The notes under the pieces were generated by a model. The model saw only the letters and a list, made by a program, of their open reading frames with translations, did not search any database and was not told the origin of the DNA. The translations under genes were made by a program, and so were the position numbers. A stretch of DNA of 64,000 nt from Nicotiana tabacum (lineage: Eukaryota > Streptophyta > Magnoliopsida > Solanales > Solanaceae), in the NCBI RefSeq assembly GCF_000715075.1, contig NC_134095.1, positions 11,970,222 through 12,034,221 of the forward strand. The letters are read 5' to 3'. Below, in pieces: positions 12,401-22,640 of this stretch; position 1 is the first letter of the stretch; every line of letters begins with the position of its first letter.

Positions 12401-15400
12401 ATGGCAGACCTACTTTCATAGTCTCTTGAACGAGGAGGGATGTAGGAACATTGTACTGGGTGATTTGGAACTCTTCGGGAGTCGTTGTGACTTTGAGTAT
12501 TGTAGGCGGATTCGAGTTGATGAAGTTGAGGGGGCTCTGCGTAAGATGAGCAGGGGCAAAGCGACCAGGCCGGATGAAATCTCGGTGGAGTTTAAGAAGA
12601 GCGCGAGCAAGGCAGGCTTGGAGTGGTTCACTAGGTTATTTATTATTATTTTTAGAACGAAGAAGATGCCCGAAGAGTTGAGGTGGATCACGATGGTTCC
12701 TGTATACAAGAACAAGGGTGATATCCAAAATTGCAATTAACTATCGGGGTATCAAGTTGCTTAGTCATACTATGAAAGTCTAGGAGAGAGTGGTAGAGCT
12801 AAGGGTGAGAAGGAGTGTGTTTATTTCCGAGAACCAGTTTGGATTTATGACATGGCGTTCGACAACAGAAGCCATCCACCTTGTTAGGAGATTGATGGAT
12901 CTAGTATAGGGAGAGAAAGAAGGACTTGCATATGGTGTTCATCGACTTAAAAAAGGCGTACGATAAAATTCCGAGGGAGATTTTATGGAGATATGAAGGC
13001 TAGAGGTGTACATGTTGCCTGCGTTAGGTTGATTAAGGACATGTATGATGGAGTAAAGACTCAAGTGAGGATGATGGGTGGGGATTCATACCATTTTCCA
13101 GTTATGATGGGGTTGCATCAGGGGTCGGCACTCCGCCCTTTTTTGTTTGCTCTGGTGATGAACGTATTAACGCGCCACATCCAAGGGGATATGTCGTGGT
13201 ATATGCTATTTGCAGATGATATTGTATTGATTGACGAGATGTGAGATAGTGTGAACGCATAATTAGAGGTATGGAGGCAGATCCTGGAATCTAAAGATTT
13301 CAAGTTGAGTAGGACCAAGACAGAATACTTGGAGTGTAAGTTTAGTGGCGAGACCCTAGTAGGGGAAGGGGAGGTGAGGCTGGACTCGCTGATCATCCCT
13401 AGGAGAGGTAGTTTTAAGTACCTTGGGTATATTATTCAGGGGGATGAGGAGATTGATGAAGATGTCACACATCATATTGGGGCGGGATGGATGAAATGGA
13501 GATCCGCTTCCGATATTTTATGTGACAAGAAGGTGCTACCGAAATTTAATGGTAAGTTCTATAGAGTGGTGGTTAGACCAATGATGTCGATGAGGATGAG
13601 TGTTGGCCAGTCATGATCGCTCATATCCAGAAGATGAAAGTAGCAGAGATGAGGATGTTGAGATGGATGTGCGGGGACACCAGGTTAGATAGGATCAGAA
13701 ATGAGGTTATTCGCGACAAGGTGGGTGTGACCCCTATTGAGGACAAGATGTGAGAAGTGCGACTTAGGTGGTTTGGTCATGTGGGGAGGAGGAGCACAGA
13801 CGCCCCAGTGAGGAGGTGTGAGTGGTTGACATTGGAGGGCCTACGGAGAGGTAGAGGTAGGTCAACGAAAAGGTGAAGAGAGGTGATTAGGCAAGACATG
13901 ACACAAATTCAGCTGACCAAGGACATGACCCTTGATAGGAAAGTATGAAGTTCGAGGATTAGGGTAGTAGAGTAGGTAGCCAAGAGTGTTCATAACAGTA
14001 GTATTGGCACGCAGTCTCGCTTTCTGTTGGTAGTAGGTTTTTTATGACTAACCGTTATTTTCTTTCATTGTTGATCACCTTACTATCTTGTTGTTTTTAT
14101 TCTGCTTTTATATGGCTTTTTGGTACTGTCCCTTCTTGTCTATATTTTCATTAATGTGGTGCTTATACTTTCCTGAGCCGAGGGTTTATTGGAAACAACC
14201 TCCCTATTCTCACAAGGTAGGGGTAAGGTCAGTGTCGGCTCAAGCCTAAAGCAAGTCAAGCACTTGCTTTAGGCCCCCAATACTTTAAGGCCTCAAAATT
14301 AGTACTACTATTTAAAAAAAATAAAATTGTATAGCTAAATTTTTATCATTTGTAGATGTAGTAATTTTGTCACTTATATCTAATAATTAAAACTATTCCA
14401 GTTCATTTATTTTTCTTCACATAAATTAAATGTTTTAGGCTCCTGTATTCTAATTGGGAGCCAGTCAAGCCTACAAGTGACCAAAAAGAAAATTTGCAGT
14501 ATTTTTTCTTTCTTCAATCTTCAGCTAATTCAGTTCTTGTTTATAAAATCAAATTCTCTTTTTTCTCTGCTCATACTAGCTCATCTATCTATTCTGCCAA
14601 ATAAAAAGGGTATTGCATAATTTGAGTTGCATAATCTTTTTTTTGTTCTTCCTCACGTTTTTCTCAAACTCTCGGTTCGGATAAAAATATTAAAAAAAAT
14701 TATTGGATATATCGTAGGCCTCTTATAAAGTTTTGCTTTAGGTCACCATACTGATTGAGCCGTCTCTGGGTAAGGTCTGCATATACACTACCCTCCCAAG
14801 TTGACCACCCTTCGTCAAAAAATTACATTGCGTATATAGGTAAAATATTAGGTTTTAGAAGTATATAATATATATTGAACACTCTTTCTCGGAGAATATT
14901 TTTAGCTTGAACACCCTTGAGTAAATTTCTGGCTTCGCGACTACTCCCAAGACCCCACAATGTGGGATAATACTAGGTATGTTATTGTTGTTGTATCTAA
15001 ATATTTATGCATATTATTAATCTTTTTGGCAAAATTATATGGTATGAGACAAACGCTTAAGTTGTGACTTCAGTTAAGTACTTTCTATATTCAGCTTTGC
15101 CTCCACCCAAAGGCCAATAACTTGCGTGGGAGGGTCTATGGGATTAATAATATATTGTAGAAGTAGTTAGAGGATCTAATAACTAATCTAATGATAGTCC
15201 AAACACATTAAATTTTTTTCTTTGATGTGAAAGGATAGCTAATTAATATTAAAAAAGTACTATTATGACTTTTAAATATTTATAGTTTCTCGAATGGTGT
15301 AGTAAGAGGATATATAAAAAGTTCGATGATTTTGATTTTTCGTGTTATTAGGAAAAGAATCACAGAATGAATTGTCTAATAAGATAGGTGTATAATGTAT

Positions 15401-16505
15401 ATTGCTTTTTCAATAGAGTCTAACATGTTTTTGTTCATTAAAATAGTAAACAAAACAAAAAGTAAAACTTTGACATGCTAAAAAAGAAAATTCAACACTC
15501 AATTTGAAACTAATAGAATATTTTTTCCTTCAAAAAATTAGGAAGACTGCACTTGGCTCTCAATTAAATACAAATATCATTTTCCTATATATGTATGTGA
15601 AACCAAAGAACTCCGTAAGAGCTTGCGAGGATTTGATGGATTTTCATATTTTCTTACTTAACTTTCCTCATTGCCTCTAATAGCCTGTTAATAAACTTTT
15701 AAAATCGGCTTATTCTGACAAATATTTTTTCTCGAAAGTTTTTTACAAAAAAATACTTTGGTAAGAAGCAGTTTGTATTTGTTAATTAATTAAAAAAATA
15801 TTTTTGAGAAGCAATTAGTATTTGAACAAACATTTACAGCAACAACAACTAAGCATAAGGATAGAGCATTTTCAGCTTCTTGGGTGTTTTTGTCATCTGG
15901 GGTTAACATCACAATCCAAGAAAGATAGGAAACAATAGCATTTTTTGAGAAGAAAAAAAAAAGTAGTTTATTCCTAAAAGTTGGGAATATTGTTTTTTTT
16001 TTCTTGCTTCTCAGAAACTCTGTTACTGTTTTTACTAATTTTTTTATTTTAAAAGCTTGACTCAATACCTTAACTTTGAAAAAAGCTCTTTTGGCCAAAG
16101 AGAAGCTCGGCCAAACAGGCTAGGCTATAAGATCAAAGAAGGTAAGAGAGAGATAATAAAGAAAAAGAGAAAAAGCCTAAAATGAAGATAATTAAAGAGT
16201 TATTGGGCATTACCAATGGAAGCAGCAGGACTTGAGCTCCCATGGGAATAATAAGCAAAGTCGAAAACTAACTCTGAACATTTGGAATTTTGGCCATTAA
16301 ATTCATGAACTGCCATTTCTATGGCTACCTTTTGCTCTTTACCCAACCTGGATATTGGATCAATGATTGCTCCTATCCTCCATATTATGTTACAATCATC
16401 ATTTACTGAACCATTTACACCATTCTTGTTATTAGCCATTTGATAAATCAATAAGAAATAGACTAGTAGCAAAGAGAAGACATCATGAGTAGTAGCACTC
16501 CTCAT
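6477..16505 (-). CDS. GLR: Glutamate receptor-like channel (GLR), complete five-exon gene
   Basis: This is a plant ligand-gated cation channel of the ionotropic glutamate receptor family. It acts in membranes, gated by amino acids, and takes part in calcium signalling (family knowledge). The exons on the minus strand are 16505-16214, 11676-10364, 9765-9450, 8030-7636 and 6896-6477. All junctions are GT-AG and they join in frame to 911 codons, the usual family length. Visible parts are: a hydrophobic signal peptide (residues 1-24); the amino-terminal binding domain (about 40-440) with the 'AILGP' motif; S1 from about 467 (PLKIGVP); '[11 protein letters not shown]' (536-546); M1 588-606; pore loop 618-637; M3 650-675; '[12 protein letters not shown]' (about 769-780); M4 about 827-848; and a tail of about 60 residues. 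M3 reads CFTAVLSS where the canonical receptor motif is SYTANL-like, a common sort of plant divergence. Introns are 4537, 598, 1419 and 739 nt and full of transposons. The five-exon pattern suggests a clade II type; that is inference. Confidence 0.9.
6945..7450. repeat. Repeated and inverted blocks in GLR intron 4
   Basis: About 100 bp around 6953-7055 ('CAAATTCACCTATGGCCAC', then 'CTAAACTATTTTTGTCAC') recurs at 7085-7165. Further on, a block with 'TCTAATGTGACAAATAAC' occurs twice (about 7278 and 7457) and is partly the reverse complement of the first. The arrangement suggests a MITE-like element with internal duplication. It lies wholly in the intron between GLR exons 4 and 5. Confidence 0.45.
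8085..9065 (+). mobile_element. Degraded Ty1/copia LTR-like fragment in GLR intron 3
   Basis: The segment has a likely TATA region ('TTGTATAAGAGGCTGCTC' near 8546) and a pair of near-identical blocks ('TTACAGCATTAATGATCAATC', near 8221 and 8290). Its right part near 8900-8945 ('TTAGGCAACAATTCAACCCC') resembles the 3' end of Solanaceae copia LTRs. It lies antisense to the GLR gene. No gag or pol is left. Assignment rests on that end signature and is tentative. Confidence 0.4.
9267..9415. mobile_element. AT-rich MITE-like repeat, copy B, in GLR intron 3
   Basis: It opens with 'GAAGAATTAACTTAAATAGC' and 'CCACCCAACCG', then an AT-rich body with ATATAT words. The opening is shared almost word for word with 39918-39960. 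It is close to the acceptor-side half of intron 3 but does not touch a splice site. Confidence 0.5.
9853..10005 (-). mobile_element. Au-like SINE in GLR intron 2, 5'-truncated
   Basis: Read on the minus strand it contains a tRNA-type B box (GGTTCGAGCC), then 'CAGCCTCTTGTAGAAATGC', 'CAATAGACCTTTGTGGTCC' and 'AGTGCACCGGGCTGCCCC', ending in a T run. That is the layout of plant Au SINEs. The insertion is bounded by a perfect 13-bp direct repeat GACTTTACTGTTT at 9840-9852 and 10006-10018. The A-box part is missing, so the copy was truncated at its 5' end. It has the same orientation as GLR. Confidence 0.85.
11715..12091. mobile_element. hAT-type MITE in GLR intron 1
   Basis: The ends are CAGGGGTGGAT and ATCCGCCTCTG, an inverted repeat typical of plant hAT MITEs. 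The flanking 8-mers GCTGCATT (11707-11714) and ACAGCATT (12092-12099) agree at six of eight positions and are read as an aged target duplication. A second transposon (11815-12028) lies inside. Confidence 0.7.
11815..12028. mobile_element. Stowaway-like MITE nested in the hAT MITE
   Basis: The termini are CTCCCTCTGTTTCAATTTAT and, inverted, ATAAATTAAAATGAAGGGAG, the standard Tc1/mariner Stowaway signature. The left flank is TA; the right flank is CA, read as a mutated TA duplication. It is 214 bp with no coding capacity. Confidence 0.8.
14230..14768. mobile_element. Non-autonomous hAT element inserted in the LINE tail
   Basis: The ends are CAGTGTCGGCTCAAG and, inverted, CAGAGACGGCTCAAT. A perfect 8-bp target duplication GGTAAGGT flanks it (14222-14229 and 14769-14776). 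Removing the 539 bp and one copy of the 8-mer restores the LINE-tail sequence 'GGGGTAAGGTCTGC'. The interior is AT-rich with no transposase. Confidence 0.9.
14801..14943. mobile_element. Small insertion with 8-bp duplication in the LINE tail
   Basis: This 143-bp piece is flanked by a perfect direct repeat CTCCCAAG at 14793-14800 and 14944-14951. Removing it gives 'CTACCCTCCCAAGACCCCAC', which matches the tail seen in other copies. Its right end (CTGGCTTCGCGACTA) resembles hAT MITE ends; the left end (TTGACCACCC) does not match it well. The 8-bp duplication favours a hAT-type element. 14996-15680 holds AT-rich intron with nothing recognised. Confidence 0.65.
15681..16122. mobile_element. MITE with TAGCCTGTT ends in GLR intron 1
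   Basis: The left end TAGCCTGTTAATAAACTTTT and the right end, inverted TAGCCTGTTTGGCCGAGCTT, form an imperfect inverted repeat. The interior has many 'AAAAATACTTTTGGT'-type words. A related, more degraded copy is at 49322-49635. The 102-codon open frame inside it (15790-16098, minus) is chance. Confidence 0.65.
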
Positions 16506-16720
16506 TTTCGTATGGTTAGACTTTTGATTGGCAGTTGCTGTGTCATATGTGAAGGAGCTAAGAAAAGGACCATGACTTTTTATTTTTCATTTATTATAAC
16601 GTTTCGAATATTTCATTAATACATGCTACTTCCTACCCATACAAATATCATATAACTTTGTCTACTTACATTTATATTAAAACAAATAAAAAGAAATCAC
16701 TTAATGTTTTGTCGTCTGTC
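16506..16720 (-). promoter_or_regulatory. GLR 5' flank with a TATA-like site
   Basis: Upstream of the GLR start at 16505 a TATA-like string TATAATAA lies on the minus strand at 16591-16598, about 90 nt from the ATG. No other core element is recognised. 16720-17205 holds AT-rich flank with nothing further recognised. Confidence 0.3.
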
Positions 16721-17205
16721 TCTGTTAAGCCTAATTTTCCATAATTTTCATTCACTTCATTGACGATAGACTATTCCCTAAATGAACAAGAACTAAGACA
16801 AGGAGATAAAGTTGACTTTCAAGAAGAATCATCCTTAGGACTTGTTCAAACTGGAAAACAATAAGGTTGGTTTAAGAGGTAGTCATACTACAACCATAAT
16901 ATTGCAAGTTGAACTAAAAAAAAATCCACATTTAATGATTTAATATAAACATGGCACTAGTCACTATTACATCAATGTAGCAAGTTGAACTCAACAAATC
17001 CGATCCATGGTTAATTTGTTAATATAATTATAATCAATTTCAAATCAAAAAAACTCTCATATTGTACTCTGTAACTCCCCTTCCCAGAACTTCTAAACAC
17101 ATTTCCTAGAAGTCTTTCTTCTTTTTTATTTTATTTTTGTTTTTTCCAGTTCGGGGTTGAAAGTAAACACATCTCCTCTAATTTCAACTTCATTTTTGGT
17201 ATCTT

Positions 17206-17509
17206 TAGTAGGAGTTTGGACATAAGAATTGTAAAACTCGAAAAAATGGTGAAATTGTTTTTCAAGTGAAAATGGTATTTGAATTTAGAGTTGTATTTGG
17301 ACATAAATTTCAGTTTGAGTTGTTTTTGAAGTTTTGCGAGTGAAAATTTTAAAAAATAGTTTTTTGCAATTTTTTAAATTTTCAAAAATTTCCAAAATGC
17401 ATTTTCAAGTGAAAATTAACAATTTTATGAACAAACGCTGATTTCGAAAAAAAGTAAAACTTTTTTGAAAAAAATCTTCCATTAAATTTTATGTCCAAAC
17501 GGGCACTAA
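17206..17509. mobile_element. MITE upstream of GLR
   Basis: The left end has GTTTGGACATAA (17215-17226), and the right end has the same 12 bases inverted within 'TTATGTCCAAACGGGCACTA' (about 17489-17508). The interior is an A/T-rich maze of partly self-complementary words. It lies about 0.7-1.0 kb upstream of the GLR start codon and could affect its promoter. 17510-17929 shows nothing recognisable. Confidence 0.6.
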
Positions 17510-17929
17510 GTCTCTAATTAGTTTGAAAAATGATTAGGATAGTGGGAGTGCTGCTATTTTGAAACGGATTAATGCCAATACAATTTGGTGTTTATGATTT
17601 TGTGGCCAAAAGCCGCTTATAATTTCATTTCTCAGGAAGCTATGTTTTGCTTACTCGTTGTTTTTTCCCTTTTTAATGGGAAACACTTCTCCAAGAGAAA
17701 TTAAATTAAATATTATTTGTTGTTTCAACTTACAAAATAATCCGATTTGAAGTACTGTTTTACAATTTCCCTAACGAATATAAAGGAAAGAAGCGAAAAG
17801 TATTTTAAAATTAGTTGACCTCTCTGAATGTATGAGTCACTTAAAAATGTCTGACTTGTTTAACCAGTACAAATTTTGAGGGGTTAGATGAGTGATGTAC
17901 TCATTAATTAATGAGGATTTTCCGAAACC

Positions 17930-18900
17930 ACTATGGTTCAGCAGTAATTAACTTCCTATAGCTACAATATACATAATTATTTTCTATAGCTACTACTTAG
18001 TTGTTACGCGTATTTGCTGTATTTGTGCTACTGTATTCATGAATACAATAACGGAATTCGCCTAAAAAATAGGGGAGTCCAGCTGTTTAATAACGGAAAG
18101 AGGATCAATTAGCGTGTATCACTCCTAATTTAAATCAACAAAATTAATTCTACATAAATTTCGATGCTGCTGTGCTATATTTCATGTATTCACGCGACTG
18201 TATTTATAAATACAATGATTGTATTCGTGCTTACTGTATTCATGAATACAGTAGCGGAATTAGCCTAAAAATAGGGGAGTCCAGTTGTTTATAACGGAAA
18301 GAGAATCAATTAGCGTGTATCACTCCTAATTTAGCTCAAGAAAATTAATTATACATAAATTTTGCTACTAATGTGTTGTATTCTATGTATTCGTGCGACT
18401 GTATTTATAAATACAGTGAGGTAATCCGCCTAAAAAATATGGATTATAGTTGTTTAATTATGTATTCGCGCTCATGTATTTATAAATACAGTGATATAAT
18501 CCGCCTAAAAATAGTGATTACGGGTGTTTAATAACGCAAAGAGCAATACTGAATTGTATTCAATTTTACTATATTGAATCCGGTTGTATTCAAAAAATCA
18601 AAAAATAGGTATATACCATTCTATTTAATTTGAATGTATACATTGCATTCAATTCACAGATATTCATTATTCACTAATATACATTATATTCAATTCACCG
18701 TATTCAATTCGGCCATATTCAAACAACAAAATATCACAAAACACAATGATATTCGGTTGTATTAAAAAATACAGACCTTCGAAATACATAAATACAGGTA
18801 ATAAAATAATATATTTATATAAAAATACAATATATTTGCGTGTATTTTGACAGAATACAATGTATTTGTATTATTGTATATGACTAAATAGCAAAGAAGG
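17930..18900. repeat. Tandem array with CTGTATT..AATACAG palindromes
   Basis: A unit of about 200 bp is repeated: 18058-18160 and 18261-18363 share 'AATAGGGGAGTCCAG' and 'AATTAGCGTGTATCACTCC'. Shorter related units follow at about 18430 and 18505. Each unit carries a palindrome, either CTGTATTCATGAATACAG-like (18033, 18234) or CTGTATTTATAAATACAG-like (18198, 18399, 18474). To the right, words rich in 'ATTCAATTC' and 'AATACA' continue up to the 5' LTR of the Tat element. There is no coding signal. Confidence 0.6.
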
Positions 18901-18901
18901 G

Positions 18902-19566
18902 TGTATACAGTCAAAATCGGGCTTGCTTTTTTCGTGCAGCTGATCGAGGAGGAGCATGATAAGTCAATGATCGTCTTCGATTTATATCTAACTATGGTGC
19001 AGGGTTAGGTTGTCAAGCTCGAGACCACGAGACCGATTGAGATTGAGACCGACCAAAACTGAGACCGAATGAGATCGAAACCGAATAAGATAGAGATTGA
19101 GGGAAGCTTACTGGGTCGAATAACGAAAAGACGAAATATCTGCAATCGGACGAGGATCACAGTGCAAATCTCGGCATGTATCAAGAAGAGGCCGATTAAT
19201 CAACCAATCATGGCATTTCTTACTGTATTTAGAGTTGTACCAAGAATAGGACTCATCTACTATATAAAGGGGGTCTGACCATTTGTAAAGGGCATCAGAT
19301 TAACTTTACATAAATCTATATATTCACTTTCTCTTAAGCTCTCAGTACTTCTGTCACTTTGTTATTGTATCAACTGAATCATCACCTGGTTCTAGGGTGA
19401 TTAAATTCGAGGGCCAGGGCTACTTGATTCATTTGGTTTGCTTTAATTACTATTTACTATCAATTTCAATATCAATTTACGTTTTCTCTTAGTTTGTGCC
19501 AAGTGAAATCACGTGTCCTTAAAACCACAGTATAAATTAAATTGTTATCCGTTTTTAGGGTAAACA
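18902..19566 (+). mobile_element. 5' LTR of Tat element 1
   Basis: It starts TGTATACAGTC and ends GGGTAAACA. It has a clear TATA box TATATAA at 19261 inside 'CTACTATATAAAGGGGG' and a long run of 'GAGACCGA/GAGATCGA' words in U3 (19018-19090). It matches the 3' LTR at 31200-31876 along its whole length with scattered substitutions and small gaps. Confidence 0.85.
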
Positions 19567-19567
19567 G

Positions 19568-19592
19568 TTTAGCGTCCACCGTAGGGGTAAGG
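19568..19592 (+). other. Primer binding site of Tat element 1
   Basis: Directly after the 5' LTR comes 'TTTAGCGTCCACCGTAGGGG', close to the 'TGGCGCCCACCGTGGGG' form expected after LTRs of this lineage. I cannot name the priming tRNA without a comparison. Confidence 0.5.
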
Positions 19593-19891
19593 ATAATAGT
19601 GATTGCCTGGTACAAATTTTCGTAACATACACTATTTTACGTTTGTTATTTGAAGTGTCTTTTATTAAATGATTAAAAAATGTCAAACTCTTAGTCAGCA
19701 CCTTAACACATTGACAATGATCTCAGCCACCACGGTGAAAATCAGAACATTGCACCAGGAAACATTGTACCCCCTACTGGCCTCGATGGATTTTCGGCTA
19801 TAGATCCGATTGAAGTCAGTTCGCATGTAGCCATCAATGAAAATTTGGCCGTCGATCCAGAAAGCAGCGTTTGTGTGGGTACCCGATAGTT

Positions 19892-21181
<1,290 letters not shown>

Positions 21182-22640
21182 GGCGGTGAAGATGGCGGGA
21201 TAAGCCTGCGGGTAATCTTCGAAATGTTGCAGGCCCAACAAGCAGCAATAGCTCAGCTCCAAAATCAGAACCAAACGCCAAGCAGGATCGAAATCGAGCC
21301 ATCCCAAGAAGTTATACATAGGGTCGAATCAGCTTCGATAAAATCGAACGAGAAGGAATTGGAGACCAATCCTGCTATTATAAAGATGCTCGAAGAATTG
21401 ACAAAGCGAATCGAGACATGGGAAAAGAAGATCGAGGAAAATGATAAGAAGGTGGAAACCTATAACTCCAGGGTCGACCAAATCCAGGGGCACCACCGAT
21501 ATTGAAAGGACTAGATTCTAGAAAGTTTGTAGAAAAACCTTTCCCCCCAAGTGCGGCTCCAAAGCCAATCCCCAAGAAGTTTCGTATGCCCGAGATTCCT
21601 AAGTATAATGGGACGACTGAACCAAATGAATACGTCACCTCGTGCACGTATGCCATCAAAGGAAACGACTTGGAAGATGACGAAATTGAATCTGTATTAC
21701 TGAAGAAATTCGGGGAGATTCTATCGAAGGGTGCCATGATATGGTATCATAATTTACCGCCTAATTCTATTGACTCATTTGCTATGCTTGCATATTCTTT
21801 TGTAAAGGCACACGCCGAGCCATTAAGGTCGCAATAAGAAAGTTAGACCTTTTCATGGTAAGGCAAAAGGACAACGAAATGCTCAGGGAATTCGTATCTT
21901 GGTTCCAAACGGAGAGAATGGATTTGCCACTGGTCACCGACAATTGGGTTGTTCAAGCTTTCACTCAAGGTCTCAACATTCGAAGTTCCATAGCTTCAGA
22001 ACAGTTGAAGAAAATTTTATCGAGTATCCAACTGTCACTTGGGCCGATGTACATAATCGATATCAGTCAAAAATGAGGTCGAGAATGATCAACTAGGATT
22101 CATTCCGGGTCCGTTTATCTAACAGGCTCGTGGATAGAATGAAGAGGGATATCGATCGAGAGCCGAGGTCGAATAGAGATCGATATCAACCGTATAACTA
22201 AGATCGTAGGGGCAATGGATTTGGACAAAACTTTGAATGGAATGAGAGGAGAAATGATCGAGGTCAAAGTTCACGGGTACTCATGAGCAAGGGTGGTTTC
22301 GACAAGGATGTCAGGCCCAAAGAACTACCATGACTGTCAGAATATAAATTCAACGTAGACGCATCCACCATCATATCAGCCATCGGGATACTAGATGGCC
22401 TCAACCTCTGCAGACCGATCCGCCCCGAGAAATCCCAACCAAATATGCAAGTAGGCACCCATGGCCATAAAATAGAAGATTGCAGACAACTAAGGGATGA
22501 AGTAGCCCGATTGTTCAACGAGGGGCATCTTCGAGAATTCTAAAGCGATCAGGCCAAGAATCACTTCAAAAATAGAGATTCCAGTAGACAGAACAAGCAG
22601 GAAGAACCATAACACATAATTCACATAATCTTTGGAGGGG

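Larger units (their letters stand above)
12174..14995 (+). mobile_element. 5'-truncated RTE-like LINE, pseudogene, in GLR intron 1
   Basis: Broken frames encode a non-LTR reverse transcriptase: the linker (12174-12740), the 'YRGIKLL' block (about 12742), 'ISENQFGF' (about 12827), '[13 protein letters not shown]' (about 13113), the catalytic FADD motif at 13209-13220, and the C-terminal 'MRMLRWMCG' region (about 13650). The endonuclease domain is missing. Several stops (for example 12738 and the tag near 12906) and frame changes make it inactive. Its tail carries GAGCCGAGGG...GGAAACAACCTC...GGGGTAAGGT and ends in TTG repeats near 14980-14995. This tail is shared with other copies in the window. 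It is antisense to the GLR gene and is broken by two later insertions (14230-14768 and 14801-14943). Confidence 0.85.

Noticed and set aside
12174..12740. 188-codon frame as a host gene
   Set aside because: The sequence is the linker region of an RTE-like LINE and continues into broken reverse transcriptase motifs including FADD.
18058..18540. CRISPR-like array
   Set aside because: The repeats are long, unequal and palindromic transposon-type units in a plant genome; there are no regular spacers or cas genes.
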